Below are positions 1 through 8,474 of a DNA stretch of 64,000 bases, piece by piece (position 1 is the stretch's first letter; each line of letters opens with the position of its first letter). Below the pieces are notes generated by a model. That model was not told the origin of the DNA. It ran no database searches and worked only from the letters and a program-made list of their open reading frames with translations. The position numbers and the translations under genes were made by a program. Origin of the DNA: Planosporangium mesophilum (GTDB lineage: Bacteria; Actinomycetota; Actinomycetes; Mycobacteriales; Micromonosporaceae); contig NZ_BOON01000010.1 of assembly GCF_016863255.1 (NCBI RefSeq), forward strand, positions 36,207 to 100,206, given 5' to 3'.

Positions 1-1206
1 GTTGACCCGCGCGAACGCCTCGTCGACGCCGTCCACCGCGTCGAGGACCAGGACCGGGCCGAAGACCTCCTCGCAGGAGACCTTGGCGTCCGCCGGCACG
101 TCGACCAGCACCGTCGGCGCGACGGTGGCGCCGTCCCGGGTACCGCCGGTGAGGACCTTCGCACCGGCCGCGACGGCCTCGCGGATCCACTCCTCGACCC
201 GGCGCGCGGCGGCCTCGTCGATGAGCGGGCCGACCTCGGTGGCGTCGTCCCACGGGTCACCGGTCCGCGCACCGGCGACGGCGGTCGTGATCCGCTCGGC
301 GAGGGCGTCGAAGACGGACCGGTCGGCGAAGACGCGCTGTACCGAGATGCAGGACTGACCGGCCTGGTAGTTGGCGAACGTGGCGATCCGGGCGGCGGCG
401 ACGTCGAGATCGGCTTCGCTCGACCAGTCCGGGCAGACCACGGCGGCCGCGTTGCCGCCGAGCTCGAGCGTGACGTGCTTGTGCGGCACCGCCTGCTTGA
501 TGCCCCAGCCGACCGGGCCGGAGCCGGTGAACGAGACCACCGGCAGGCGGGGGTCGGCCACCAGCGCGGCGGTCTCCTCGTTGAGCAGGGGCAGCACCGA
601 CCACATGCCCGCCGGCAGGTCGCACTCGGCGAGCAGTTCGCCGAGCAGCAGCGCTGACAGGGGCGTCTTCGGTGCGGGCTTGATGAGGACCGGCGCGCCG
701 ACGGCGATCGCCGGAGCGACCTTGTGGGCGACGAGGTTGAGCGGGAAGTTGAACGGCGCGATCGCCAGTACCGGCCCGCGCGGGAAGCGACGGGTGACCG
801 CGATCCGGCCGGCGGCGCCCGCGTCGGTGTCCAGCCGCTGGAGCTCGCCGGACCAGCGCCGCGCCTCCTCGGAGGCCCAGCGGAAGGTGGAGACCGCGCG
901 GGCCACCTCGCCGCGGGCCCACGTCAGCGGCTTGCCGTTCTCCGCCGTGATGAGCCGGGCGACCTCCTCGGCCCGCTCGGCCAGCCGGCGCGCCACGTGC
1001 GCGAGGGCCTCGGCCCGGGCGTACGCGGGCAGCGCCGCGGCCTCGGCCGCCACCGCCTGCGCCGCCGTGACCGCCTCCTCGACCTGCGCGGCCGTCGGCA
1101 CCGACACCGACGCCACCGTCCGCCCGTCGTACGGGTGCCGCACCTCGAAGGCCTGCTCGCCCGTAGCGGGCCGCCCGGCCACCCAGAACCTGCGTGCGTC
1201 GCTCAT
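1..1206 (-). CDS. NAD(P)-dependent aldehyde dehydrogenase (3' end outside window)
   Basis: Read on the minus strand from ATG at 1206, preceded by AGGAGG about 12 nt upstream, and open to base 1, so 402 residues are visible and the C-terminus is missing. The aldehyde dehydrogenase fold is clear: an N-terminal cofactor-binding part with APFNFPLNL and KPAPKTP, the glutamate motif LELGGN, and the nucleophile in QAGQSC. It would oxidise an aldehyde to the acid. It is the last visible gene of a minus-strand run with the sugar-type ABC importer and the flavin monooxygenase. If that monooxygenase opens a pyridine ring, a succinate-semialdehyde substrate would fit, but the sequence alone does not fix the substrate. 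About 70 to 80 residues are probably missing. Confidence 0.9.
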   Translation of the reverse strand, partial: MSDARRFWVAGRPATGEQAFEVRHPYDGRTVASVSVPTAAQVEEAVTAAQAVAAEAAALPAYARAEALAHVARRLAERAEEVARLITAENGKPLTWARGEVARAVSTFRWASEEARRWSGELQRLDTDAGAAGRIAVTRRFPRGPVLAIAPFNFPLNLVAHKVAPAIAVGAPVLIKPAPKTPLSALLLGELLAECDLPAGMWSVLPLLNEETAALVADPRLPVVSFTGSGPVGWGIKQAVPHKHVTLELGGNAAAVVCPDWSSEADLDVAAARIATFANYQAGQSCISVQRVFADRSVFDALAERITTAVAGARTGDPWDDATEVGPLIDEAAARRVEEWIREAVAAGAKVLTGGTRDGATVAPTVLVDVPADAKVSCEEVFGPVLVLDAVDGVDEAFARVN

Positions 1207-1285
1207 CGCCTCGCGACTCCTCCTTCCATGGTCCAAAACACGACTGACCGGGCCGGTGCTGGTGCACGGCCCGGTCAGTCGTCGG

Positions 1286-2338
1286 TCAGCGGGTGGCCCG
1301 CCGCCGCAGCCGGTCGATGACGACGGCCGCGACCAGCAGCACGCCGAGGACGACCTGCTGCGTGTAGCTGGAGACCCGGATCAGGTTCATCCCGTTGGAG
1401 AGCACCACCAGGAACAGCGCGCCGATGGCGACCATGCTCAGGCGGCCCTCACCGCCGAAGAACGAGGTGCCACCCAGGACCGCGGCCGCGATCGAGAGGA
1501 TCACGTACTGGCCACCGAGGTTCGGCTCGCCGGACGAGACCCGGGCGGTGAGCAGGATGCCGGCCAGCGACGTCAGCGTGCTGCACAGCACGAAGGCGAG
1601 CACCTTGCTGCGGAAGACCGGCACGCCGACCAGCCGTGCCGCGTTCTCACCGCCGCCCACGGCGTAGAAGTACCGCCCGAGGGTGGTCCAGTTCAGCAGC
1701 AGGTACAGCACGCCGAAGACGGCGAGCGCGATCACCAGGGAGAGCGGCACCGTGCCGATGCTGGAGTTACCCAGCGCCGTGGTGAAGGCCCTGGGCAGGC
1801 CGGTCACCGGGCTTCCGCTGGAGATGATCAGCGCGAGGCCGAAGGCGACCGCGCCGCTGCCGATGGTGACGATGAAGGACGGTACCCGGAACTTCGCCAC
1901 GACGACGCCGTTGACCAGCCCGATCACGAGGCCGAGCGCGAGGCCGGCGAGCATGCCGGCGAGGACCGGGGTGAACCCGTCACCGCCGACCTTCACCATC
2001 ACGGTGCTGGAGACGACGCTCGTCAACGCGATGGTCGAGCCGACCGACATGTCGATCTCGGCGACGACGAGGACGAGCATCTGCGCCATCGTGATGATGA
2101 GTAGGAACGACAGCTGCCGTCCGATGTTCGTGCCGTTGAGCGGGGTCAGGAACCGCGGCTCGATCGACGCGAAGACCACGACCCCGGCGATGAGCAGGAC
2201 GGGGAGCAGGCCGACGCGCAGCAGCGCGCTGACGATCCGCGACGGCCCCGACCGCCCGGCGGCCTCGGCCGGCTTGCCGACCACCGCCCCGTCTCCCGGC
2301 TTGGACGACCGCGCGTCCAGATCAAGCGGACTGGTCAC
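1286..2338 (-). CDS. Ribose-type ABC transporter permease (BPD_transp_2)
   Basis: A 350-residue multi-spanning membrane protein of the RbsC family that forms the channel of a type-I sugar-class importer. Roughly eight to ten hydrophobic segments are visible, with the family pattern MAQMLVLVVAEIDMSVGS early and LGGTSFFGGEG in the C-terminal half. The chosen start is GTG at 2338 (MTSPLDLDAR), which overlaps the 3' end of the upstream ATPase gene and has GGGAG 8 to 9 nt before it. An in-frame ATG further upstream is possible but would lie deeper in the ATPase gene. The overlap implies translational coupling with the ATPase. The substrate is unknown and depends on the TorT-like binding protein encoded at 3886-5109. 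Confidence 0.92.
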   Translation of the reverse strand: MTSPLDLDARSSKPGDGAVVGKPAEAAGRSGPSRIVSALLRVGLLPVLLIAGVVVFASIEPRFLTPLNGTNIGRQLSFLLIITMAQMLVLVVAEIDMSVGSTIALTSVVSSTVMVKVGGDGFTPVLAGMLAGLALGLVIGLVNGVVVAKFRVPSFIVTIGSGAVAFGLALIISSGSPVTGLPRAFTTALGNSSIGTVPLSLVIALAVFGVLYLLLNWTTLGRYFYAVGGGENAARLVGVPVFRSKVLAFVLCSTLTSLAGILLTARVSSGEPNLGGQYVILSIAAAVLGGTSFFGGEGRLSMVAIGALFLVVLSNGMNLIRVSSYTQQVVLGVLLVAAVVIDRLRRRATR

Positions 2339-3869
2339 GGTCCACACTCCCTGAAGTGACAGAAGCGTCGCGCGAACCGAAGAACGCGCGAACAACGTTT
2401 TCCTCGTTCAGTTCGTCACCGCGCAGGTCGGCCACGACCCGCCCCTCACGAACTGCGTAAATCCGGTGGGACATGCCGAGGATCTCCTCGGTGTCCGACG
2501 AGATGAGCACCACCGCGGCGCCCTGCTCGCACAGCTTGTTCATGTACTCGTACACGTCGGACTTGGCGCCGATGTCGATGCCGACCGTCGGCTCGTCGAA
2601 GACGTGTACCGGGAAGCTCTTGGCGAACGACCGCGCCAGCAGCGCCTTCTGCTGGTTCCCGCCCGAGAAGCCCAGGATCGAACGTCCCGGGTCGGCCGGC
2701 TTGATGGAGAGCGCCTTGACCACCTCGTTGGTCCGCGCCGTACCCTCGCGCCGGTTGACGATGCCGAACCGGGACATCGTGCCGGCGGCGACCGAGGGCA
2801 GCGTGATGTTGTCGCGCAGCGACGCGGTGGTCACCAGGCCTTCGGCGTGCCGGTCGGCGGGGTAGTAGATCATCCCGTGGCCCATCGCCCGCTTCGGACT
2901 CGGCTTGGCCAGCACCTTGCCGTCGATCTCCACGGTGCCGGTGTCGAGGGGCTCGAGGCCGAAGCAGGCGCGGCCGATCTCCGACTTGCCCGATCCGACC
3001 AGCCCGGCCAGGCCGACGATCTCGCCGGCCGCCACCTCGAACGACACGTCCTTGAGCAGGGGGCCGCGCAGCCCGGAGACGCGCAGCCGCACCTTGCCGG
3101 GCCGCGCGGAGATCCGCGGGTACAGCTTCTCCAGGGTCCGGCCGGACATCATCTCGACGAGCCGGTCGTCGGTGACGCCGGTGGCGGCGATCGTGCCGAT
3201 CTTCTGGCCGTCGCGCAGCACGGTGACCCGGTCCGCCAGCTCCTTGATCTCGGCGAGCCGGTGGGAGATGTAGATGATGCCGATGCCCTGGTCGCGCAGC
3301 CCCGTGATGATCTCGAAGAGCCGCCGCGCCTCGCCGGCGCTCAGCGACGCGGTGGGCTCGTCCAGGATCAGGATGTCGGACCTGCGGTGCAGCACCCGGG
3401 CGATCTCGACCAGCTGCATCTGCGCCCGGGACAGCCCGGCGACCCGGGTACGCGGGTCGAGGTCGACGCCGATGCGGTTGAGCGCCTCGGTCGCGCCGGC
3501 GAGCATCCGCCGCTTGTCGAGCAGGCCCATCCGGCGCTGCTCGTGGCCCAGGAAGATGTTCTCGGCGATGGACAGGGCGCCGACCAGGCTCATCTCCTGG
3601 AACACCGTGCCCACGCCGTGGGCGGCGGCGCTGGTGGGGGTCAACGCCCCCAGCTCGCGACCGTCGATGAAGATGCTGCCCTCGTCCTGGCGTACCGATC
3701 CGGAGATCGTCTTGATCAGCGTCGACTTTCCGGCGCCGTTCTCACCGAGAAGGGCGTGGATCTCGCCTCGGCGCAGGTCGAAGGAGACCTGGTCGAGTGC
3801 CTTGACACCCAGGTACCGTTTCGTGATCCGTTCGGCGCGGAGAACCACGCCCTTCTCGTGATCGCTCAT
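2322..3869 (-). CDS. Ribose-type ABC transporter ATPase with two nucleotide-binding domains
   Basis: A 515-residue RbsA-like protein with tandem ABC cassettes that powers the importer. The N-terminal cassette has Walker A GENGAGKST, signature LSRAQMQLVEIARVL and Walker B ILILDEPTASL. The C-terminal cassette has the relaxed loop GLVGSGKSE, signature LGFSGGNQQKALLARSF and Walker B VHVFDEPTVGID. This asymmetry, with one degenerate Walker A, is usual for the carbohydrate-uptake-2 family. Two adjacent ATG codons (3872 and 3869) follow AAGAAGGA; the second has better spacing. The gene sits 14 nt after the binding protein and overlaps the permease, so all three form one operon. Confidence 0.93.
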   Translation of the reverse strand: MSDHEKGVVLRAERITKRYLGVKALDQVSFDLRRGEIHALLGENGAGKSTLIKTISGSVRQDEGSIFIDGRELGALTPTSAAAHGVGTVFQEMSLVGALSIAENIFLGHEQRRMGLLDKRRMLAGATEALNRIGVDLDPRTRVAGLSRAQMQLVEIARVLHRRSDILILDEPTASLSAGEARRLFEIITGLRDQGIGIIYISHRLAEIKELADRVTVLRDGQKIGTIAATGVTDDRLVEMMSGRTLEKLYPRISARPGKVRLRVSGLRGPLLKDVSFEVAAGEIVGLAGLVGSGKSEIGRACFGLEPLDTGTVEIDGKVLAKPSPKRAMGHGMIYYPADRHAEGLVTTASLRDNITLPSVAAGTMSRFGIVNRREGTARTNEVVKALSIKPADPGRSILGFSGGNQQKALLARSFAKSFPVHVFDEPTVGIDIGAKSDVYEYMNKLCEQGAAVVLISSDTEEILGMSHRIYAVREGRVVADLRGDELNEENVVRAFFGSRDASVTSGSVDRDQSA

Positions 3870-3885
3870 CATTCCTTCTTGACGC

Positions 3886-5109
3886 TCACTTGCCGCTGAC
3901 GCGGAAGACCGGCTTGAAGTCGGCGGGCGCGAAGGTCGTCTCCGGGATGAAGGAGTCGAGGTTCGCGTCGGGGCCGGCAGCCGGCCCGCAGACCAGGATC
4001 GGCGCGGGGAACGCCCGGCCCTTCTGGTCGTCCAGCGGGATCTTCTCCAGCAGGCGGACGGCCATGTCGACGGCCATCCGGGCCTGGATGACCGGCTGGT
4101 CGGAGACGCCACAGGTGACCTTGCCGCTCTTGATCTCGTCGAACGTCGACGGGATCAGGTAGTCGGCGAAGATCTTGGTCTTGCCGCCGCCCACGTTGCC
4201 GGCCACGGCCGCGTCGGCCGTCACGGCGGTACCGGCGACCACCGTGATGCTCGGGTCGGACTGCAGGGTGTCCTCCACGAGCTTGAGCTGTACCTCCTTC
4301 GAGGTGTCGCCGTACTTGGTGGCCGCGATGTTGGCCGGGCTGCCGTTGACCGCGTCCTTGAAGCCGCTGTTGGCGTCCTCGGCCCAACCGGCGCCGGGCG
4401 GGCCGGGGAACCAGGCGATCTTCTCGCTCTTGTTCTGCTTCTTGAGGTAGTCGCCGACCGCGGCGCCCATCTCGCGCCAGTTCAGTACGGCCCGGGCGCT
4501 GACCTTCGGGTTCGAGATGCCGTTGAGCCCGTCGATCACGACGATGCCCTGGTCGACCAGCTGCTGGACCTTGGCGTCCAGGCCGTTGAAGCTGATCGCG
4601 CCGATCACGATCGCCTCGGCGCCGGCGGAGACGCAGTCGTCGATCTGGTTGAGCTGCTTGGACAGCTCGGTGTAGCCGCCGGCCTCGTACACGTCGAGGT
4701 CGACGCCGAGCCGCTTGGCCTCCTGGACTGCGCCGAAGTCGGCGGCCACCCAGTACGGATCGGACACGTGCGGTACCGCGAAGCAGATCTTCCACTTCTT
4801 CGAGACCAGGTCGGAGGGGATCGCGTTGTACACGCCCTCGGTCCGCTGCCCGTTGCAGCCCTCGGCCTTGGTCGCGGAGTCCTTGCAGTCCACGAACAGC
4901 GTGGGGTACCACCAGGCGTCGCTCTTCAGCGACTCCCGGATCTCCGCCGCGGATGCCTTGAAGCTGCCCTTGTCCGAGCCCGGGATCGGCTTGGAGGGGT
5001 CGTACTTGCTGCCCCCGCCGCCGCTGTCCGGCCCGGTGCTGCAGGCGCCGAGCAGGAGCGCGGACGCCGCGGCCAGTACCGCTAACGCCTTCGCCTTACG
5101 GTTGCGCAT
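3886..5109 (-). CDS. TorT-like periplasmic binding lipoprotein of the ABC importer
   Basis: A 407-residue exported solute-binding protein. The start ATG at 5109 follows GGAG by 6 nt and gives a lipoprotein signal with lipobox LLLGAC. The mature part is a two-lobe type-I binding fold. The segment CFAVPHVSDPYWVAADFG, then EAGGYTELSKQLNQIDDC, then GAEAIVIGAIS closely follows the pattern I remember for TorT, the trimethylamine-N-oxide sensor-binding protein, including the PH, YW, EAGGY and cysteine positions. Ordinary ribose-binding proteins lack this pattern. It therefore likely presents a small polar, perhaps amine- or N-heterocycle-type, ligand to the adjacent permease and ATPase. The ligand is inference. 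It is the first gene of the transport operon, 65 nt after the monooxygenase gene. Confidence 0.9.
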   Translation of the reverse strand: MRNRKAKALAVLAAASALLLGACSTGPDSGGGGSKYDPSKPIPGSDKGSFKASAAEIRESLKSDAWWYPTLFVDCKDSATKAEGCNGQRTEGVYNAIPSDLVSKKWKICFAVPHVSDPYWVAADFGAVQEAKRLGVDLDVYEAGGYTELSKQLNQIDDCVSAGAEAIVIGAISFNGLDAKVQQLVDQGIVVIDGLNGISNPKVSARAVLNWREMGAAVGDYLKKQNKSEKIAWFPGPPGAGWAEDANSGFKDAVNGSPANIAATKYGDTSKEVQLKLVEDTLQSDPSITVVAGTAVTADAAVAGNVGGGKTKIFADYLIPSTFDEIKSGKVTCGVSDQPVIQARMAVDMAVRLLEKIPLDDQKGRAFPAPILVCGPAAGPDANLDSFIPETTFAPADFKPVFRVSGK

Positions 5110-5174
5110 TCTTGTCTCCATCATGCGGGTCCTGCGCCTGGCGGCAGGAGTAGTCATCGATCGGTAGGGGAGGT

Positions 5175-6335
5175 TCAGTCGGTGTTCTTGCGGGGGGCCT
5201 TGCCGACCAGCTCGGCGCCCTGGTGCGCGGCGACGTTGACCTTCGCCTGCCACGGCCGCGACTTGCCGGCGGCCCAGACCAGTGCGGAGCGCACGTCGGC
5301 GAGCTGCCGCGGCCAGCGGGTGCCGACCTTGCCGTAGAGGCGCGAGTACTTCTGCGTCGCGTCGGTGACGGGGCGCTGGCGCGCCTCCCAGCCCAGCAGG
5401 GCCGACTCGACGTTGGTGGTGCCCTCGAGCATCATCGCGAGGGTGTAGCCGTTGGTCATCGCGAGGCAGGCGGCCTGGCCCAGGTTGGGCGACATCGCGC
5501 TCGCGGCGTCACCGATCAGCGCGACCCGGCCCTTGACCCAGCCGTGGCAGCGCACGTCCGAGAACGACGCCCAGCGGGAGACGTTCGGGATGCGGTCGAA
5601 GAAGTGGCGCAGGTGCGGGAACGACGCGCTCCACGACTCCACGTTGAACGGGCGCTCGCGGCCGGCCAGGTCGGTCGCGGGGCAGCAGGTGTAGATGTAG
5701 ACCTGCTCGTCGGAGACGGGCGTGATGCCGACGCGGCGGCCGCCGTTCCAGTACTCCAGCGCGTGGTTGACCGGGTCGTGCGGCAGCCTCGGGACCAGGT
5801 GCCGGCTGCAGCCGTCCATCAGATCCTTGACCACGATGTTCAGCCCGACGGAGTTCCGCACCGCGGAGCCCACGCCGTCGGCGCCGACGATCAGGTCCGC
5901 CTTGTGCGAGGTGCCGTTCTCCAGGAACAGCTCGCCGTCCTCGGAGGCGCCCGCGACGAGTGAGTTCGTGACGATCTCGACGCCCGCGCGTTTCGCGGCG
6001 TTGCCGAGCGCCCGGTGCAGGTCGGTGCGCAGCACGGTGTAGAGGCGGACGTCGTCGGACTTCATCCAGTCGTCCTGGATGGGGCGCTGGCGCTCGTCGA
6101 ACAGCCGCCAGCTCTCGATGCGCTCGGCGCGACCGAGCGCCTCGTCGAAGGCGCCGATGTGCTCGAGGACGCGGACCGCGTTTTCCCACATGAAGATGCC
6201 GGCGCCGATCTCGCGCAGCTCGCTGCCGCGTTCGTGGAGGCGCACGCTCCAACCGCGCTGCGCGAGTGCGGTAGCGACGGTCAACCCGCCGAGGCCGCCG
6301 CCTGCGACCTCTGCGTGACGCACCTCAGATGGCAT
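5175..6335 (-). CDS. FAD-dependent aromatic-ring monooxygenase, MHPCO-like
   Basis: A 386-residue class A flavin monooxygenase. It has the dinucleotide motif AGGGLGGLTVATAL at residues 10-24, the DG motif LIVGADGVGSAVR near 148-160 and the second FAD motif GDAASAMSPNLGQ. The N-terminus (RHAEVAGGG, then GWSVRLHE, then GAGIFMWENAVRVLEHIGA) and the YWNGGRRVG stretch resemble 2-methyl-3-hydroxypyridine-5-carboxylate oxygenase more than salicylate or 3-hydroxybenzoate hydroxylases. That enzyme hydroxylates and opens a pyridine ring in vitamin B6 breakdown. The match is from memory, so the pyridine substrate is a hypothesis. The gene is divergent from the amidohydrolase across a 428-nt control region and leads the minus-strand catabolic run. 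Confidence 0.88.
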   Translation of the reverse strand: MPSEVRHAEVAGGGLGGLTVATALAQRGWSVRLHERGSELREIGAGIFMWENAVRVLEHIGAFDEALGRAERIESWRLFDERQRPIQDDWMKSDDVRLYTVLRTDLHRALGNAAKRAGVEIVTNSLVAGASEDGELFLENGTSHKADLIVGADGVGSAVRNSVGLNIVVKDLMDGCSRHLVPRLPHDPVNHALEYWNGGRRVGITPVSDEQVYIYTCCPATDLAGRERPFNVESWSASFPHLRHFFDRIPNVSRWASFSDVRCHGWVKGRVALIGDAASAMSPNLGQAACLAMTNGYTLAMMLEGTTNVESALLGWEARQRPVTDATQKYSRLYGKVGTRWPRQLADVRSALVWAAGKSRPWQAKVNVAAHQGAELVGKAPRKNTD

Positions 6336-6763
6336 GTGAAACGCCCTTCCACTGACCGGGACATGGTGAGAACTGCGGCGACTGCGCCGCGGTCCGGCTT
6401 AGCCGATGACAAGAAGTGAGACCCCGCTCACTCCAACGTCGGGGGTAGAACGTAAACAGTCAGATGATCGCCTGTCAAGGACCGAAATCGTCTGATCGTG
6501 TCTCTCGATGGCTGGATATCGGACAGGCGGACCGGAGATCACCCAACTGATGCCCGCCAACCCTCCTAGAGGGCTGGAATCAGTCGACATAAACCGTCCT
6601 TCGTCCGGATTTCGTGATTGACTGCGCATGCTTGGCCGGTTAGCGTCATATTCCCGCACTGGACGGTCATGAGTGACCCGGAGGTTCGGTACGTGGGGCG
6701 AGGTGGGGAGCCGACGCCCCCGGCGGACCCCTTTCGTTGCGAACCTCGAGGAGGACAGCCGGT
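6336..6763. promoter_or_regulatory. Divergent intergenic control region with an imperfect palindrome
   Basis: This 428-nt stretch lies between the divergent monooxygenase and amidohydrolase genes and must hold both promoters. A 21-bp imperfect palindrome spans 6557-6577: CCA and CCCTC on the left face GAGGG and TGG on the right around centre 6567, with 8 of 10 pairs matching. It is a reasonable operator candidate, perhaps for the Lrp-type regulator encoded at 8475. The ribosome-binding site of the amidohydrolase (GAGGAGG, 6748-6754) is at the right end. I see no convincing gene here; a short open frame at 6399-6659 on the minus strand lacks coding character. Confidence 0.5.
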
Positions 6764-8437
6764 ATGGAACGCGCCGCGGATCTCGTGTTGGTCTCGAACC
6801 GGGTCATCTGGATGACCGACGGGGACCCCGTGACGCCCGGCTTCGTCGCCGTGCGCGACGGCGTCATCGTGGCCACCGGTCCCCGCGAGGAGGCCGACCG
6901 GTACGTCGGCGCCGGCACCGTCCTGCGCGACGTCGGGAACTCGCCGATCATGCCGGGCTTCGTCGACGTGCACGCGCACATGGAGGTGGCCGCCCGGACC
7001 GCGTACCAGACCGTCGACTGCCGGGCTCCGAGCTGCCGCGACATCCCGGCGGTGCTGGACAAGCTGCGCGCCCACCTCCAAGACGCCGTGGACGGCTGGC
7101 TTGTCTGCCAGTCCAACCTCTTCTTCGACCAGAAGCTGGCGGAGAAGCGGCTGCCGACCCGCGCTGAACTGGACTCGGTCAGCACCGAGATCGCGATCGC
7201 GATCCGCGCGGGCGGCCACGTCAGCGTGCTCAACACCCGCGCGCTGGAGCTGGCCGGCATCGACCGGACCTACCAGGAGGCCGACTACAGCATCACCGGC
7301 ATGCCCACGGTCGAGCGCGACGAGCACGGCGAGCCGACCGGCGTGGTGAAGGAGATGGACAACCTCCTTCCGCTGCCGAAGCTGTCCGGCCCGGCGCTGC
7401 GCGCGGCCATCCGCGAGGGCGTACACGACCTCTTCACCGCCAACGGCGTCACCACCATCGGCGAGATCTCGGAGACCGTCGAGGGCCTGCGCGAGATGGA
7501 CGGCCTGCACCGCGACGGCGAACTCGGCGCGCGGCTACGGGTCTACCTGTGGGCGCCCGGCACGGTCAGCCTCGACCAGGCGTGCGCCCACCGGGACTGG
7601 CTGGGGCTGACCGTGCCCGAGGAGCTGATGCGCATCCACGGGGTCAAGATGTTCTCCGACGGCGGCTACTCCGCGGCCAGCGCCGCGGTGAAGCAGCCGT
7701 ACGTCCTCGATGGACACCACCACTGCGGCGAGGTCGCGCTGTCCGCCGACCAGATCGGCGACGCGCTGCGCCGGACCGCCGCCGCCGGGCTCCAGTTGGC
7801 GGTCCACGCCAACGGCGACCGGGCGCAGGAGGAGGTGTGCGCGGCCATCGAGGCGGCGGGCGGCCCGCAGCCCGGTGCTCCCGCACCCCGCGTCGAGCAC
7901 GCCGGCAACTTCCTGCCCGAGCCCGAGGCGACCGAGCTGTGGCGGCGCGCCGGCATCATCCCGGTGCCCCAGCCGGTCTTCCTCTACACGTTCGGCGACT
8001 TCTTCCCGACCTACCTCGGCGACTACGGAAAGCTGGGTCGGTTCCCGATGCGCCGGCTGCTGGACGAGGGCTGGGCCATCACCGGCAGCTCCGACGTGTG
8101 GATCGGCTCGGAGGAGAAGGCCACCAACCCGTTCTTCAGCATCTGGTGCTGCCTGCGCCGGCAGTCGTTCCTGGGTGAGACCCTCGACGCCGACCAGACG
8201 ATCACGCTCGTCGAGGCGCTGCGGATGCACACCGTCAACGGCGCGCACACCCTGGGCGAGGGGGACCGGTACGGGTCGCTCGAACCCGGCAAGTACGCGG
8301 ACGTCATCGTCCTGGACCGGGACCCGTTCGCCTGCACCACCGACGAACTGCTCGACGTCCGGGTCGACGCGGTCTTCCTCGGCGGTCGCCCCGTCCACGA
8401 CCGGCTGGATGAGGTGACCGGTCATCGCGGCGCCTAG
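6764..8437 (+). CDS. Amidohydrolase family 3 protein (YtcJ-like)
   Basis: A 557-residue metal-dependent hydrolase. ATG at 6764 is preceded by GAGGAGG with 9-nt spacing. The family begins with a beta-rich domain (VSNRVIWMTDG), followed by the metal motif GFVDVHAHME near residues 65-74. Later elements are VKMFSDGGYS, LQLAVHANGDRAQEE, RVEHAG and the C-terminal SLEPGKYADVIVLDRDPF, all typical of the YtcJ group. It would cleave an amide, carbamate or cyclic C-N bond; YtcJ proteins have few assigned substrates. Its position opposite the ring-opening monooxygenase and next to an Lrp-type regulator suggests it acts on the product or substrate of that pathway. It has no signal peptide, so it is cytoplasmic. 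Confidence 0.92.
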   Translation: MERAADLVLVSNRVIWMTDGDPVTPGFVAVRDGVIVATGPREEADRYVGAGTVLRDVGNSPIMPGFVDVHAHMEVAARTAYQTVDCRAPSCRDIPAVLDKLRAHLQDAVDGWLVCQSNLFFDQKLAEKRLPTRAELDSVSTEIAIAIRAGGHVSVLNTRALELAGIDRTYQEADYSITGMPTVERDEHGEPTGVVKEMDNLLPLPKLSGPALRAAIREGVHDLFTANGVTTIGEISETVEGLREMDGLHRDGELGARLRVYLWAPGTVSLDQACAHRDWLGLTVPEELMRIHGVKMFSDGGYSAASAAVKQPYVLDGHHHCGEVALSADQIGDALRRTAAAGLQLAVHANGDRAQEEVCAAIEAAGGPQPGAPAPRVEHAGNFLPEPEATELWRRAGIIPVPQPVFLYTFGDFFPTYLGDYGKLGRFPMRRLLDEGWAITGSSDVWIGSEEKATNPFFSIWCCLRRQSFLGETLDADQTITLVEALRMHTVNGAHTLGEGDRYGSLEPGKYADVIVLDRDPFACTTDELLDVRVDAVFLGGRPVHDRLDEVTGHRGA

Positions 8438-8474
8438 AGCGGTACGCGACCACCCAGCGGCTATGTTGACTGCC

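Noticed and set aside
2466..3899. Plus-strand open frames opposite the ABC ATPase
   Set aside because: The minus strand carries both Walker A and signature motifs; the plus-strand translations have no recognisable features.
6399..6659. An 86-codon minus-strand open frame in the divergent control region
   Set aside because: No ribosome-binding site, no family features, and it overlaps the probable promoters.
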